Below are positions 63,515 to 64,000 of a stretch of 64,000 nucleotides of DNA, in pieces. The notes beneath the pieces are model-generated. The model saw only the letters and a list, made by a program, of their open reading frames with translations, made no database searches and was not told the DNA's origin. The stretch comes from Lepidostoma basale (lineage: Eukaryota > Arthropoda > Insecta > Trichoptera > Lepidostomatidae). Each line of letters starts with the position of its first letter. Position 1 is the stretch's first letter. Location of the stretch: assembly GCA_022606425.2 (NCBI GenBank), contig JAHDVF020001574.1, forward strand, positions 1 through 64,000. Direction: 5' to 3'. The translations under genes and the position numbers were made by a program.

Positions 63515-63723
63515 ACTTGGACTTGGATCTTCTGGCTTACAGAGGTTCAGCTCTACTGGCTATTCTTCTTATGTCTGTAGGAAAGATTGTTGGAATGTGA
63601 TTTGGTAGTTGTTTTATGATGGGGCTAAATGTATGGCCCGGAGTGTCTCTCCGAAAGAGGGCGAGGGGGGATTTCGGGTTTATGATAAAGTCTTACATTA
63701 TTGTCAAGGAATGGAAGACACGC
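63515..63723 (+). repeat. TTGGAC-tailed repeat, best copy
   Basis: Starts ACTTGGACTTGGATCTTCTG, then CAGAGGTTCAGCTCTACTGG, GGAAAGATTGTTGGAATGTG, GATGGGGCTAAATGTATGGC and TTGTCAAGGAATGGAAGACA. About 210 bp shared with 46535-46752. Class unknown. Confidence 0.75.
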
Positions 63724-64000
63724 GGGTGTGCTGTTAGGAAAAATAATCTATGGGAATAAAAATGCACTAAACATCATATACACTCCAAGTGCTTTTATAT
63801 ATTGGGTGTGGGTACTATTGTTTTATAAAATTAATAACCCTATGGGCGTACCTAGCGCATGTACAATAATCATATATGTCTATTATAAGAAATAAAATAA
63901 TGGTGACCAAAAAAAAACAGACTTGAAATTATGAAAAAAATCCATAAAACACAATTTTTGTTAGTAAAGAAAAAAAAATTTAAATACAAATAACGTTTTT
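63724..64000. other. AT-rich, no gene
   Basis: Nothing recognisable. Confidence 0.4.

Larger units (their letters stand above)
62096..64000 (-). other. Intron of the ABCG gene (inferred), reaching the window edge
   Basis: No further ABCG-like exon is seen on the minus strand up to the right edge, so the last intron is at least 1.9 kb. It contains two fold-backs, a SINE-2 and a TTGGAC repeat. Confidence 0.6.

Overview
The window is AT-rich animal DNA, almost certainly from an insect and, from the style of its LINE 3' ends, plausibly a moth or butterfly (the order is an inference). Host coding sequence is nearly absent. The one convincing host gene is the terminal exon of an ABCG-family transporter at 61751-62095 (minus strand); its upstream exons lie beyond the right edge, so everything from 62096 rightwards is probably intron.

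Nearly everything else is transposon debris. Local labels used here: LINE-A (17 or more pieces; the stop codon sits at the very 3' end and is followed by a TTAG or TTG microsatellite tail), LINE-B (4 copies, GAA-repeat tail), LINE-C (9 pieces, GAA tail), LINE-D (about 10 pieces, proteins ending around a QQW motif), LINE-G (RTE/BovB-like, 3 pieces), Jockey-like 3' ends (3), CR1/L2-like 3' ends, and degraded LINEs ending in a C2H2 finger. SINE-1 has a tRNA-like head resembling tRNA-Gly, SINE-2 has a second tRNA-like head, and SINE-3 shares its last ~50 bp with LINE-A. DNA transposons are represented by two hAT remnants with 8-bp target duplications, a mariner remnant, two pogo/Tigger-like remnants and a 251-bp MITE. 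Several LINE copies have clear 7-16 bp target-site duplications, and many insertions are nested.

The most interesting material is a set of dispersed fold-back (inverted-repeat) elements. Their arms carry sequences that fold as type I hammerhead ribozymes: a CUGANGA box, a stem II hairpin, GAAA, a short palindromic stem III and then a UH cleavage site. I can align at least seven sequence subfamilies (HH1-HH8 below). The best copies, at 34435-34483, 62350-62396, 59797-59838, 55038-55076 and 12866-12907, keep both catalytic boxes and pairing in stems I and II. Hammerhead motifs are known from Penelope-like elements and from small non-autonomous retrozymes, but no Penelope reverse transcriptase is visible here. 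All copies share one extra unpaired base before stem II, and many are arranged as head-to-head inverted pairs.

Layout: 0-9 kb sparse LINE ends, a MITE and a LINE-A copy split by a SINE; 9-31 kb dense LINE-A/B/C/D with fold-backs; 31-41 kb SINE-3, hAT, fold-backs, Jockey-like and pogo-like pieces; 41-58 kb nested fold-backs with LINEs inside, ending in the longest LINE-A copy; 58-64 kb fold-backs, a mariner remnant and the ABCG exon. No CRISPR array, bacterial gene, rRNA gene or genuine tRNA gene was seen.
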